From assembly GCA_963969365.1 (NCBI GenBank), contig OZ017749.1, positions 3,472,001 to 3,536,000 of the forward strand: DNA of 64,000 nt, given 5' to 3'. Both the position numbers and the translations under genes were made by a program. Every line of letters starts with the position of its first letter. Position 1 is the first letter of the stretch. Shown in pieces: positions 35,701-45,017 of this stretch. The stretch comes from Asterochloris sp. CNOR1 (lineage: Eukaryota > Chlorophyta > Trebouxiophyceae > Trebouxiales > Trebouxiaceae). The notes below the pieces were generated by a model. That model made no database searches and was not told the DNA's origin. It was given only the letters and a program-made list of their open reading frames with translations.

Positions 35701-38700
35701 GGCAGAGCAGCAAGCGCAAGCTAGGGCTTGGCTTTGAATGGTAAGTAATCACTCTTCTGGGGCCCATCTCAGTATAGCTGGGTCATGGCTGCAGTCATGG
35801 TGACTTTCTGCACAGTCAGCGCCTTACAGAACACATGTGATCACTTGGCGCTCCTGCCGAGATGCATCCCACCAACAAAGCACGTCAAAGCCACTTCACC
35901 GATGTGCAGTGAACCTGACAGCACCAGGCAAGATTGGGTACTTTTTGTGCTGCCAAGCATGTTGTTTGCTTCCCCCTGCCTGCAAGATTGAGCTGACCGC
36001 GCTCTTCAATTACTGTATCAGCCTGCTGATCATGACTTATTGGCTTTGTCCATGGCCGCCAGGTGTAGGGTGCAGGTGCATGGCAGGTGACCTTCTGACC
36101 TACCTGAGACTTGTTGGCATCTTCCAGCTGCCTGAACACCGCAGTCTTCTCCTCCTGGAGAGCGACAATGTCTCTATTCAAGCCTGCCTGGGCCGACCGC
36201 AGCTGTTCAGCCTTAGCCTGCTCAGCCTCCAGCTGCCTTTGGAGGGCAGATGCCTCATCCACCCTGCCCTGAAAGGCTGCCTCCAGCGCGGCTACAGCAG
36301 CAGCCTGCCCAGCCAGACGGCTGCCCTGCTCTGCATGCAGCGCCTCCAGCTCCGCCCGACTGCTGCCCTGCTTGTCTGCCTCTGCCTGGGCAGCCCTGAG
36401 CCTGGCCCCCTCAGCCTGCAGCTGCCCCTGCAGCGCGGCCTGGCCATGCATAGCGCCGTCCAGGTCCTTCTGCAGCTGAGTTTGCCTCTGTTCTGCAGCA
36501 TCCTGGCTCCCTTGGAGCGCAGCATGAGCCTCCTGCAGCCTCATGTGAGCCTGCTGCAGCTGCTCGTGGGCGCCCGCCAAGCTACTGTAGCGCCCCTGGT
36601 GCTCTGCAGACAGGGCCGCACTGGCTGCCTGCGATGCCACCAGCTCCACCTGCAGACCGCCGTGCTGCTGCTGCAGGTTGCCATGCTCGAGGTGCAGCTG
36701 CTCCAGCTGCTGGGTCAGGCCCTCCTGCTGCTCGTGGGCCTCGTGGGCCAGCTGGTCCATCTCAGCCTGATAAGCCTGTAGCACAAAACATTGAAGAAAG
36801 TGTGGAGTCGAGCGCTTACTTGTGCCTGATGGGCCATCTGGTCCATCTGCACCCGTCGAGCCTGCAGCACAGCTGGTTGGTGAGCATCTGCTTGTGCCTG
36901 ATTGGCCACATGGTCCAATAAAGCCTATTGAGCCTGTATCAGGTGTGGGGCAGATGTCTCCAGCAACACATACCTCTCTGGTCCAGCAGCCTGGTGGGTC
37001 TCAGAGCGCCGGCCACAAGCCACTATGTAGCCGACAAACATGGGCTGAAAGCAATTCTGCATCCCCCAAGTGACAGTTCTTGCCAAAGGCTGAAGCAAGT
37101 GACTGGCAACTCACGCGACACTGCTGCTAGACCTGACAATGGCTGCGTCTGGCACCCAGGCTGCAGTTACACTGCCCCAGCCAAAGGTTTAAAGTGTCCC
37201 TCAGGTGACCCCCTGCACCCAACTCAGAGGCACCTCAGCAACTTAGGCGATCACCGTGCTGGAGACCACAGTGCAAGACTGCGCACTGGCAGCATTTGTA
37301 TGCCCCACCTGCAGAGTCTCAGCATCCTGGTGCAGCTTGTTCTCCGCAATCTCCGCCCTCTGCTGCAGCTCGGTCAGCTCGCTGCCCTGGTCAGCTAGCT
37401 TGGAGGCCAGCTGAGCGATCTGCAGGGTCAAGAATGGGCGGTGCTGAATCAGAGTGGCCAGCTGAGCAATCTTCAGCATTGGAAATGGGCTGAGTTGCAT
37501 CCAAGAGGCAATTTGGACAATCTGCCATGGCAAGATGGAGCTGTTTTGTGTCAGAGGTCGACTTTCTGCACAAAAGCACACTGAGGGGGCTGAGAGGGCT
37601 CTGATGGGGTGCGGGCAAGACTGACGGCAGCAAGGTTGCACAGAGACGCCATCAGAAGCCACGCAAGGTACCCTTGGGCTGCTGGCAGAAGTGAACATGG
37701 CACCTGGCTTATGTTGACTTCCAGGGAGTGCTCCTTGGCCGTCAGCTGCTGCCCAATCTCCTGCTTCTCTGCTATCACATCCTCCAGCTTGGCCTGCAGG
37801 CAAGCGCTTTATATATGTGCATGTTGATGACAGTCAGCTTTGTCCCAGTCACAAAGCAAGGCCCCCCACACGAACCCCTGTGGCATCAGAAAGGCTGCTG
37901 GCTGCATTGTGCTTGCGCTCATGCATGCATTACAGTGCTGATTGCTGCTTTTCATGAACACTGGCTGCCTTGTGCAGGAGGGTGTCAGGAGACTTGGGGC
38001 ATGCCCTTCTGAATGCTTGGCTTCATCAGCAGATGCCCTGTCAGCTGTCAGCATCACCCAATGAGCAGCAAGCTCCTTCTCTTGAGCATGCCTTTCCAGC
38101 GGTTGAGCTACCCCAGCGCATGCAGACCAAAGTCGTGCCCTTGGCTCTCCTGGCCATCAGCACCCAATTGCTCACACAGTGCAATGCATGCTTCCTGTAC
38201 TGATACAAAAAGGGTGTGCACCATGCTAACAGCTTTACCTTAAGCTGAGCTCCCTCTGCTGAAGACTCCTTCAGAATGCTGAGCCCATCAGAGCACAAAG
38301 ACAGAGGCCTCCATCTCTAATGTCACCTCAAGCTGGGCAGCATGCTCTCTGCGCCGTGCCAGGTCCTGTTCCAGCTGAGTGCGCTGGCTGATGGCATCCT
38401 GCTGCAGCTGGGCGCTTTCGGCCTGGGCCTCTGCCAAGCTGAAGTTGGCAGACTCCAGCTGTTCCTCCAGTGTTGCTGCAGGAAGCAGGGAAAAGGAGCT
38501 CAGTGTAGATAGCACTGCTGTGTCACAGCAGTGCTGGGTAGCCCCTGCACTGGTCCAGTTAACAGACAGCCCCCCTGCAAAGATGGCAAATGGCTTGGTC
38601 GAGTGTGAGTAGGCGCAGGGGCATACTGTGCGGTCAAGCACACAAAACGATTTTTGCTTAGTCATAGGGCTTGGGCATCAGCAGCAGGCCTCGTTCTTGC

Positions 38701-41162
38701 TGCTCAGTAGCACGGCAGAGTTTGCCTGCAACGCATAACAGTCGAGTGACCCAGGCAGCCAGTACAGCCTGGTATCTTGCTCATGCTGCCAGCATGTCTG
38801 ATGGCACCGACAGCCCAGCCTTGACCCCACCTTTGGCAGCTTGCGCTGATGCCAGCGCCTCAGCATTGCCAGCCATGAGCTCAAAGGATGACTGCTGCTC
38901 AGCGCGCAGCTGCTCCAACTCTGCCAGCACAGATGTCACAACAGTCTGCCCCTCGTCCACCTTCTCAACTGACTCGGGGCTCAGCTGCTGCACCAGAGCC
39001 TGCCAGCCAGCGCAAGCCTGCTGCTGAGCAGCAACTGCTGCCTGACCCTGCAAGTGTGGGCAGGGCACCTAGTGGGTGCAAAGGCTGGCTGCCTCATCGG
39101 TGAAGAGGTGATTGTGGCGTCACCTTGCTATGGGACGATACTTGCCTCAGCTTTTTGTCAAGACAAGCAGCGGGCTGCACAGGGTGGCAGGTGCTGCCCA
39201 TTCCTGCTTGCATGGGCAGGTGTTTTTGTGGTGAAGCAAAGTTATACGCTTATCATATCATGCGCCAGACAACGACCTGCACGTGCATTGGGCGCGTCAT
39301 GGCCAATCTTGAACAGCATACCACGTGCAGCGTAAGACTGCCGCACTGCACGTTCAATGACTGCCATCTGGGCACCCTGCAACATCAGCCTTCTCCATGC
39401 GCTGTTTACTGCGTTCTGTCTGAAGTGACATGCTGTGCACACCAGATAAACAGGCTCATCTGCTCCAGCTCCAGCCTGGCTTCTGCCAGCTCTCGCATGC
39501 CGTGCTTAGGCAGCCTGATCATGCTCAGTCACATGATTGCCAGACTCTGCATGTGAAGAGTGTTGCACAAGACACAAGTGCCGGCCCGGCTGTGCACAGG
39601 CTGAACTACCTCAGCTCCTGCCTGACTGGTGCCAATGGCCCCTCCAGTCGCATGTGGGATTTGGTGCCCACCACAAGATGTCAAACACCGACCATAAGCC
39701 AGAGACCGACCTGCTCCAGCTCCTGCCTTGCTGCTGCAAGCTGCTCTTCCAGCAGGGCTTCGGCGGCCTCATGCTGCTCCAGCACAAGGTGCTGCTGGAC
39801 AGCAATCTCCTGGAACTCTGCCTTCTCGCGGTCCAGCTGGCCCCTCAACTCCTGCCGACAGGGGCAGGGGTGAACGCGGGGTGCATGGGTCTCAATGTGT
39901 TTGGACTACTGGGGCCTGATAGGAACGCGCCTCACCAGAAGCTGCATTGGCCAACATCTGGCCCACAGGATGGCTGGAGAAGGCCGGGACATGCCAGGTG
40001 GGCACATCCCTGCGCCTGCCAAAAGCTGGCAGGAAGGCACTTCCATATAGGGGCTCCCTGGACATCCATACCAGAATGTGATGTAGGCAGCCCCCAATTG
40101 CAGCGGGGGTGATGCGGCAGATGAGGTGGACGTTTGGCCCTGCACCCAGACCTGCTGCCTCAGCCAGGCCTGGTGATGACTGCCATCCTTCACCTTGCAG
40201 ACAGATACCTCACTCTGCATGCAGCTGCACACTTCCTGCCCTTTGTGCTGACAACACCCCTACATATACCACACCACTCCTTCTCCGGCACGCACCCTGA
40301 TCCTGGCCCTGGCCTGCTCCACTTCTTTCTCCAAATCGTGGATGCGCTGCGTGGCCCAGCTGAACTTGCGCCCCTCAGCAGTGGGGGGCTTGGTGCGCGC
40401 ACGGGGTGGGGACAGGTCCGGAGCTGCGCCTGCAGGCAGGATAAATGGTTGTTTCTGTCTTGTGCATGACCACTGGGCCAGGGGTGTGTGCTGGTGCGTT
40501 TCTGCACTGCATGGCGCTGTGGTGCATGTATGCTGAGAAAGAGCGCTGCCCCTGGCAAAGCTTGTGTGGCACAGAGAGAAGCCAGGTGGCACCCCTGGCA
40601 GCAAGTGTTGTCATTTTGCATGTTGAACAAAGCAATCACTTGGAGGGCCAATGGGCCCCCTTGCTGTGCGGCATGAGTTGGGAGCACCACTGAGTAGCTG
40701 AGGTCTGCTGGCACGTGAGCGCCAGACCTCACTTTGTGCAGCAGCCAGTGGCCACTGGGTTCCAGAACTATTTGCAGTGGTGCAGATGAGCAGGAGAAAT
40801 CTTCAGCCACGAACACAAGGCTTGGCTTGATCCCTCTGGAGGGGCAGCTTTCAGCCAGGGGAAAGGCCGGTAGAGCCGCAGAATCTGGCACAAAGCTAAC
40901 CTTGCTTCTCGAGCTCATGGAAGCGATCGCCTGTCAGGAAGCCTGACTTGGGGTCTGCCTTGTAGCCTTTGGCATCAGAAGGGTCATAGTCACCAGGCCC
41001 TGTATATACATGCGCAAAAGAGCCACTGGCAGGCATTGACATGGCATGTGCGAGTGTGTCATGTTGCTTTGACTCCCTGTCCAGGTGCAGAAGCAGCACA
41101 TCACTACCTGGTGTACGATCCAGGCTCTCACGAAAACGCTGCCCTGCGCCCCAGCTGGCCAT
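26750..41162 (-). CDS. Giant coiled-coil protein, HMMR/RHAMM-like
   Basis: About 28 exons encode roughly 2,000 residues or more. Exon 1 (41162-41108) gives MASWGAGQRFRESL; exons 2-3 (40999-40901, 40429-40296) give TPGPGDYDPSDAKGYK, a PG-rich N-terminus like that of HMMR, then WATQRIHDLEKEVEQARARI where the coiled coil begins. Long Ala/Gln/Glu/Leu heptad exons follow: 39851-39711, 36775-36103, about 34279-32690, about 31520-30172, 29585-29320 and others. The last exons (27390-27225, 26969-26824, 26756-26750) encode the HMMR C-terminal signature GHNNPKQKIQYHLRLKQELE and end ..HLEQAVRS. HMMR proteins bind microtubules and spindle poles; that role is inferred from the two ends only. Several middle junctions (40.2-39.9, 38.7-37.3, 35.6-34.7 and 28.9-27.9 kb) were not fixed exactly. 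Confidence 0.8.
28541..28675. repeat. 45-base tandem repeat, three copies
   Basis: Three units begin ACATGTACAGCTTCC, ACATGTTCGGCTTGC and ACATGTACAGCTTGC, and each is followed by a GAGGT or AAGGT core and GTGCTGTTGCAGG or a decayed form. They lie in an intron of the HMMR-like gene. Confidence 0.75.
30578..30830 (-). repeat. Coding 84-base repeat (28 residues, four heptads)
   Basis: Three consecutive units inside the long coiled-coil exon read ASATLTAQLADREMRHAEAI.., ASATLTAQLAHREKCHAEAS.. and AGAALTTQLAEAQ... The period of exactly four heptads preserves coiled-coil register. Confidence 0.85.
32205..32242. repeat. Perfect 17-base inverted repeat with a 4-base loop
   Basis: TTGTGCCTGACAAGCAC (32205-32221), loop GGTT, then GTGCTTGTCAGGCACAA (32226-32242). 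The arms are exact reverse complements. The hairpin sits in an intron of the HMMR-like gene, close to exon ends at about 32296 and 32012. Confidence 0.95.
32780..33120 (-). repeat. Coding 126-base repeat (42 residues, six heptads)
   Basis: Three units with the pattern LQARLHSAQQEASQGRAAL.., QQARLHCAQQETSQGLAAL.. and LQARLHSAQQEASQGQAAL.. follow each other in the longest coiled-coil exon. Between the first two the shared link is EGAQQQ(A/V)MDLA(G/E)QLQ. The length is again a whole number of heptads. Confidence 0.85.
36775..36933 (-). repeat. Three copies of an exon start with acceptor, one possibly a new exon
   Basis: The exon at 36775 begins ACAG|GCTTATCAGGCTGAG (protein AYQAEMDQLAHEAH). A copy at 36861-36820 begins GCAG|GCTCGACGGGTGCAG (ARRVQMDQMAHQAQ), ends in a GTAAGC donor and is 42 bases, phase 0. 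A third copy from 36933 begins ACAG|GCTCAATAGGCTTTA with an in-frame TAG. Confidence 0.75.
37419..37521 (-). repeat. 51-base tandem copies upstream of an HMMR-gene exon
   Basis: The exon beginning at 37419 (CTGCAG|ATCGCTCAGCTGG, protein IAQLASKLADQG) is preceded by similar starts at 37470 (ATTGCTCAGCTGG, IAQLATLIQ) and 37521 (ATTGTCCAAATTG, IVQIASWMQ). The spacing is exactly 51 bases both times. The frame is open through all three, so the array could also be coding. Confidence 0.75.
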
Positions 41163-41335
41163 GAGGCCTATGACTGTAAAGTCAGCCTTTATTGGCTCTT
41201 GCTCATCAATGGGCTAGATCAGAGCAGTACATGTTTTGAGGGAGCTCATCTGCCTGCTGGCTGCCTAAATTTTCAGCGAGAGGGAAAACTTGTCTTCTTG
41301 CAAGCTGCTCCCCATTGGGATTCTGACAAGGACCA
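41163..41335. promoter_or_regulatory. Upstream region of the HMMR-like gene
   Basis: This lies directly upstream of the HMMR-like start at 41162 and possibly divergent from the uncertain plus-strand gene at 41.3-42.9 kb. No clear TATA box or named element was recognised. Confidence 0.3.
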
Positions 41336-42868
41336 TGTCACTTTTGGAAACGTGAGCTCACCCCTTGCTCATACCCAATCCCCCATAACAGCGGTAAGCT
41401 CGAGGCCTGATCCATGCGTCGCCCCCATGCTCCATTGCCTTGATTTGCCGGGGATTTCCCCCCCAGCTTGCGCTGCGGCGCCCGCTCAAGCGACTGCCAT
41501 TGCTTTCGCTGATGCCGGCAAGGCACAGGAGCCATTGGCTGCACTCCTCGCAAAAGCCCTCTAGCTGACGAGAGCTTGGGCCTGCAGGTTGGACCGCTCC
41601 TGGCAATCCTGGACCCTGTGATTGGAGCCATTGCAGCAGGGGCACTGCCTGCCATTCAGACGGGCAGCGCGGCATTGGAGGTTCCAGACAGATGCAGTAC
41701 GCCTGTACACCAGTCGCAGAGGCTGCAGCCTGGAGCCGCACCTCCACCTCCGGTGAGGCCGCTGGGGTTGGACACACCGCCAGACGTGCCTGCAGAGCTG
41801 CTCAGCCTGCTGCACTGTGGTGCTGCCTGGCCGGCCGCCCTGGAGGAGCAGTAAAGCACATTCTGCCCCTCGGCAGCCCAGGGGGCCCTGTCCTGCCCCA
41901 CCCCTGAGATGCTGGCGGGGAAGCCCTGCGATATGGGCCTGCTGCACCAGACGCTGGCTCCACACACGTCGGCTCATGCTCCACTGTTGTTCCCTGAGGA
42001 CCGAGGCCTGGCTCCGAGCAGCAGCAGCAACAACCTGCTGAGGCAAATTCAGGGGTTGCCCTCCTCCCTGGAGCTGCTGCAGCAGTTCACTCGCACCAGC
42101 AGCGTCCAGAGTGCTGACAGCACCCAAACCCGCTTTGGAGTGGACGCGGCTAAGGGCACAGGCGACTATTGTGACAAGCAGAGGTGACCCCTGCTTTTCA
42201 ATTGGTGTTTTGCGTGTGAAGAGGATGCAGCCCTCTATGGCCATGATGTGGCCCAACTGCTGCATCATCATGTTGGCAGTTCGAACTCCAGTCTGACACC
42301 AACAACCCACTTGCTGGCGCTGGTTGCCTGTGGGGCCACAGTTGTCGTGCCATGCAGTCCCCCAGATCTGCAGCCGTTTTGTTGGTGCCAGGGCCTCTGA
42401 ACAAGTCTGGTCACTGACACCCCAACAGCGCCTGGAAGCCAGCAGTTGCCTCCTGTTGCAGAATTGTGCAGAGCAGCCTGGAGGACGTTACTGCAGACAC
42501 TGTGAAGGAATGTGGGTTCAGCATGACTCAGCGTTACACGAAAAGGTCGCCATTGATTAAGCCCCAGCTGCTGTCAGGCAGCAGCCAGGTGCCTCAGGAG
42601 CGCCCTCAGCTGTTCAGGAGCACTGTGTCAGATGATGCTGACTCAACCGCCACCAAGAGGTGCGCAGGTTCTGCTAGATTTCCCCCCTGGCACATCTACA
42701 CCATTCCAGCTGTGCAGGTAACAGTGTTGGGCAATGCTGTCTCAGCTGCCAGCCAGAGCCTGCCATATCTTGCTTGGCATTCAATCTGAAGCTGTGTTTC
42801 CAGCCGCCCAAGCTGAAGATCCGCCGAACCCCTTCTCTGGCAAGATCTGCAAAATCTTGTTTGTTTGA
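41336..42868 (+). CDS. Possible multi-exon gene, unidentified
   Basis: Several plus-strand segments look coding, but the model is incomplete. 41576-41760 encodes PLLAILDPVIGAIAAGALPA and ends at a GTGAGG donor. 41883-42187 holds the most protein-like text, MLAGKPCDMGLLHQTLAPHT and NNLLRQIQGLPSSLELLQQF, then a Ser/Thr/Asp-rich stretch. A segment at about 42450-42560 and a last exon after TTTCCAG at about 42804, reading ..DPPNPFSGKICKILFV with TGA near 42868, may follow. The start is guessed. No domain was recognised. The opposite strand also has a long open frame, judged a shadow. Treat this as a candidate only. Confidence 0.25.
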
Positions 42869-43578
42869 TGCCCCCCTGTGTGTCGTGGTGTGGGGGCAAT
42901 GGCCGGCGGGCCTTCCTCCAGCTGCTCCTTTCTGAGTAAAACTTAGGTCGCGGTGGCTCCTTAGAGTGACACCTCCCAGACTGAGTCTGGCACTTGCCGC
43001 GATGTGAGTCAGGAATATGGCTTCATAAATCTATTGACCTGTTTTCTGGCTTCCCTGCAGGCTGAAGACTTGCACCAGGGGTGCCGCCCTTCTGCGGTCT
43101 GGGCGTATGCACCATGGAGATACATCTCGTTCGGTGGGCGCCCCACTGCGCATGCACCCAGAACTTTTGGCCGCCCGCCTGCGCCCGCTGATATGTTGCC
43201 CATGCCATGGCAACGGGCCCATGCCAGGGCAGCTTGCCTGAGCACAAGGAAAAATTGCTCTGCTCTTGTTGTACGAGGCGGCTTTGCACACAGCATTCTG
43301 GCTGTCTGTTCAGCGGTGCTTCTCCCAGAGCATGTCGCATGCCTGAAAAGGCCACCTTGGCTCTGCTTGTGCAGCCTGCCAGTGCACACAGCATGGGTGT
43401 GCTGTGCCTACGATTGCTGATCTGCACCCCAGTCACTCGATGTCTTGATCAGCTGGCCCCCAGGCTCAAGGCGCCTTGCTATCAAGACTGCGGGTGCTGC
43501 CAGCACATAATCACGCACTGCGTGTCTCACTGCCTCTATGTCTGCTGCTGCAGCACACCATTGACACCCTCCTTGAAT

Positions 43579-43752
43579 CTATTCAGCCTGCAGCAGCAGG
43601 CTGCCTGTAGCAAATAGGACGTCTTTCGAATCCACCACACAAGTGAGCTGTGCATCCAGGTTCACGGCTGCTGCACGGCCGTCAGCAGCACCAAACATCA
43701 TGTGTGTGACAGTGCCGCCCACAAGGGCATAGTCAGCGGGCACCCGTGTTTC
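43579..43752 (-). CDS. 3' exon of an unidentified protein
   Basis: A clean terminal exon: the acceptor CCGCCCAG precedes GAA ACA CGG, and 57 codons run to TAG. The text (ETRVPADYALVGGTVTHMMF, GAADGRAAAVNLDAQL, CVVDSKDVLFATGSLLLQAE) has the alternating pattern of beta strands and reads like real protein. It could be the last part of a beta-barrel or hotdog-type fold, but I do not recognise it. The 5' exons were not found; a frame starting MSASMGAMVAVLQDARPG at 44021 on the same strand is a possible partner. Note the apparent conflict with the plus-strand candidate starting at 44052. Confidence 0.4.
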   Translation of the reverse strand, partial: ETRVPADYALVGGTVTHMMFGAADGRAAAVNLDAQLTCVVDSKDVLFATGSLLLQAE

Positions 43753-44051
43753 CTGGGCGGGATGCCTGCTGTTTCAACCATCGTGCTGTGGGTCACTCAG
43801 GCATATCATGGCATTGCTTGGGACTCATAGAGGCTGCCATGAGCTGGGCACCCTGCAGCAGTGTGAATGTCACTCTGGCTGCTGGAGGACCCTGGATTCA
43901 ACGCGGCAGCTGCATGTGTGACATTGCGCATCTGCTGTGGAGGCAGCATTTCCTGGTCACAGAGGCTGCCTGGCCTGGCATCCTGCAGCACTGCAACCAT
44001 TGCGCCCATTGAAGCGCTCATGTCGTGTCTTGCCACCCTGTGCATGCTGCC

Positions 44052-44978
44052 ATGTCTGCTGAACGCTGTCCACCTGGTGTGCTGCAGGAACTGCTATCAG
44101 ATTACATTCCAGACTACGCAACCCTTACTTGTGCATCTTGCCCCTGAGTGGCCATGCACATCGCCGTGAGAGTGTGCTTCCTCAGTGAGAGATGTGACCG
44201 TCTGTATGTGCGTCAAGCCCCCATGAGTCAAAAGTCACTGAAAAATTGGCCCAGCGCGCCAACTACGCAGTTTTTCTGCCAAGAGCTTGGTAGATTCGTT
44301 CAATTTTGCCTATTCCTCAGAAGTGAGCGCAATGCTTTTGTTATTGTTGACGTTGACAGCAAGCTTTCCTATCATGTTGCCTCCACAGTGTTTGCAGCTG
44401 GCAAATCTCTTCCATTACCTGACTCTGCATTGTTCCATTGCTCAGCTGTCCCATTCCAGTGCCCTGCCTCTGCTACAAGCTTACTCGGTAGAATATGAGC
44501 TTGCCTGCTTGTGACAGCCTGTAATACTATCCTCAAGGGGGACAAGCGCCGGCTGCAGTGCGCTGGGCATTTGCTGGCAGTGTGGCTCGAACAAAGGTGC
44601 TTGGGTATAATTTACAAGGTGTTGGATGCCTTGATTGAGCAGTTGGTTACCCTCCAGAAGCAACTTCATGTGAGTTCCATGATTCCATCTGGAAGCAATT
44701 TGACTGTGGGCATGCCTCATCCAAACATACCTCCAGACTTGAAGCCCATCCTGCAGCACAGGGAGGGGTTCATTAAAGAAGCTCACGCAGCTAGCAGGCA
44801 ACTCACAGCTTTGCCTTGGCCAGCGCAGAGCCTGCTCAGCAAGCAGGTCCTCACAGGTGTGCAGTGGGCAAGGCGGTGGCTGAGCAGGCGGGCAGGCCAC
44901 TGCAGCTGTGCCCCTTGCGCGGCAGAGTCCCTTCAGTCGAAACGTGGGCAGGCCAGAGCAACTGTGCACAGCAGCTGA
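44052..44978 (+). CDS. Possible multi-exon helical protein, unidentified
   Basis: An ATG at 44052 opens MSAERCPPGVLQELLSDYIP. Later segments read SLVDSFNFAYSSE with a GTGAGC donor near 44322, then after CCACAG LQLANLFHYLTLHCSIAQLS, and LLQAYSVEYELACL. A frame at about 44515-44978 gives GDKRRLQCAGHLLAVWLEQR, KVLDALIEQLVTLQKQLHVS and PNIPPDLKPILQHREGFIKE. All are helix-rich and protein-like, but I could not fix every junction phase. The 3' end overlaps what should be the 3' UTR of the glycine-rich gene on the other strand. The family is unknown. Confidence 0.35.
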
Positions 44979-45017
44979 AGAGGCAAGGCAGAGCCCACCC
45001 AGCAAGCAGGCAGACAC

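Noticed and set aside
41561-42310. 249-codon minus-strand frame containing a CCHC zinc-knuckle spacing (CPCCNGSNHRVQDC)
   Set aside because: The spacing is perfect, but in this Cys-rich shadow composition one such match per window is expected by chance; there are no splice signals or flanking retroelement motifs, and the plus strand reads better.
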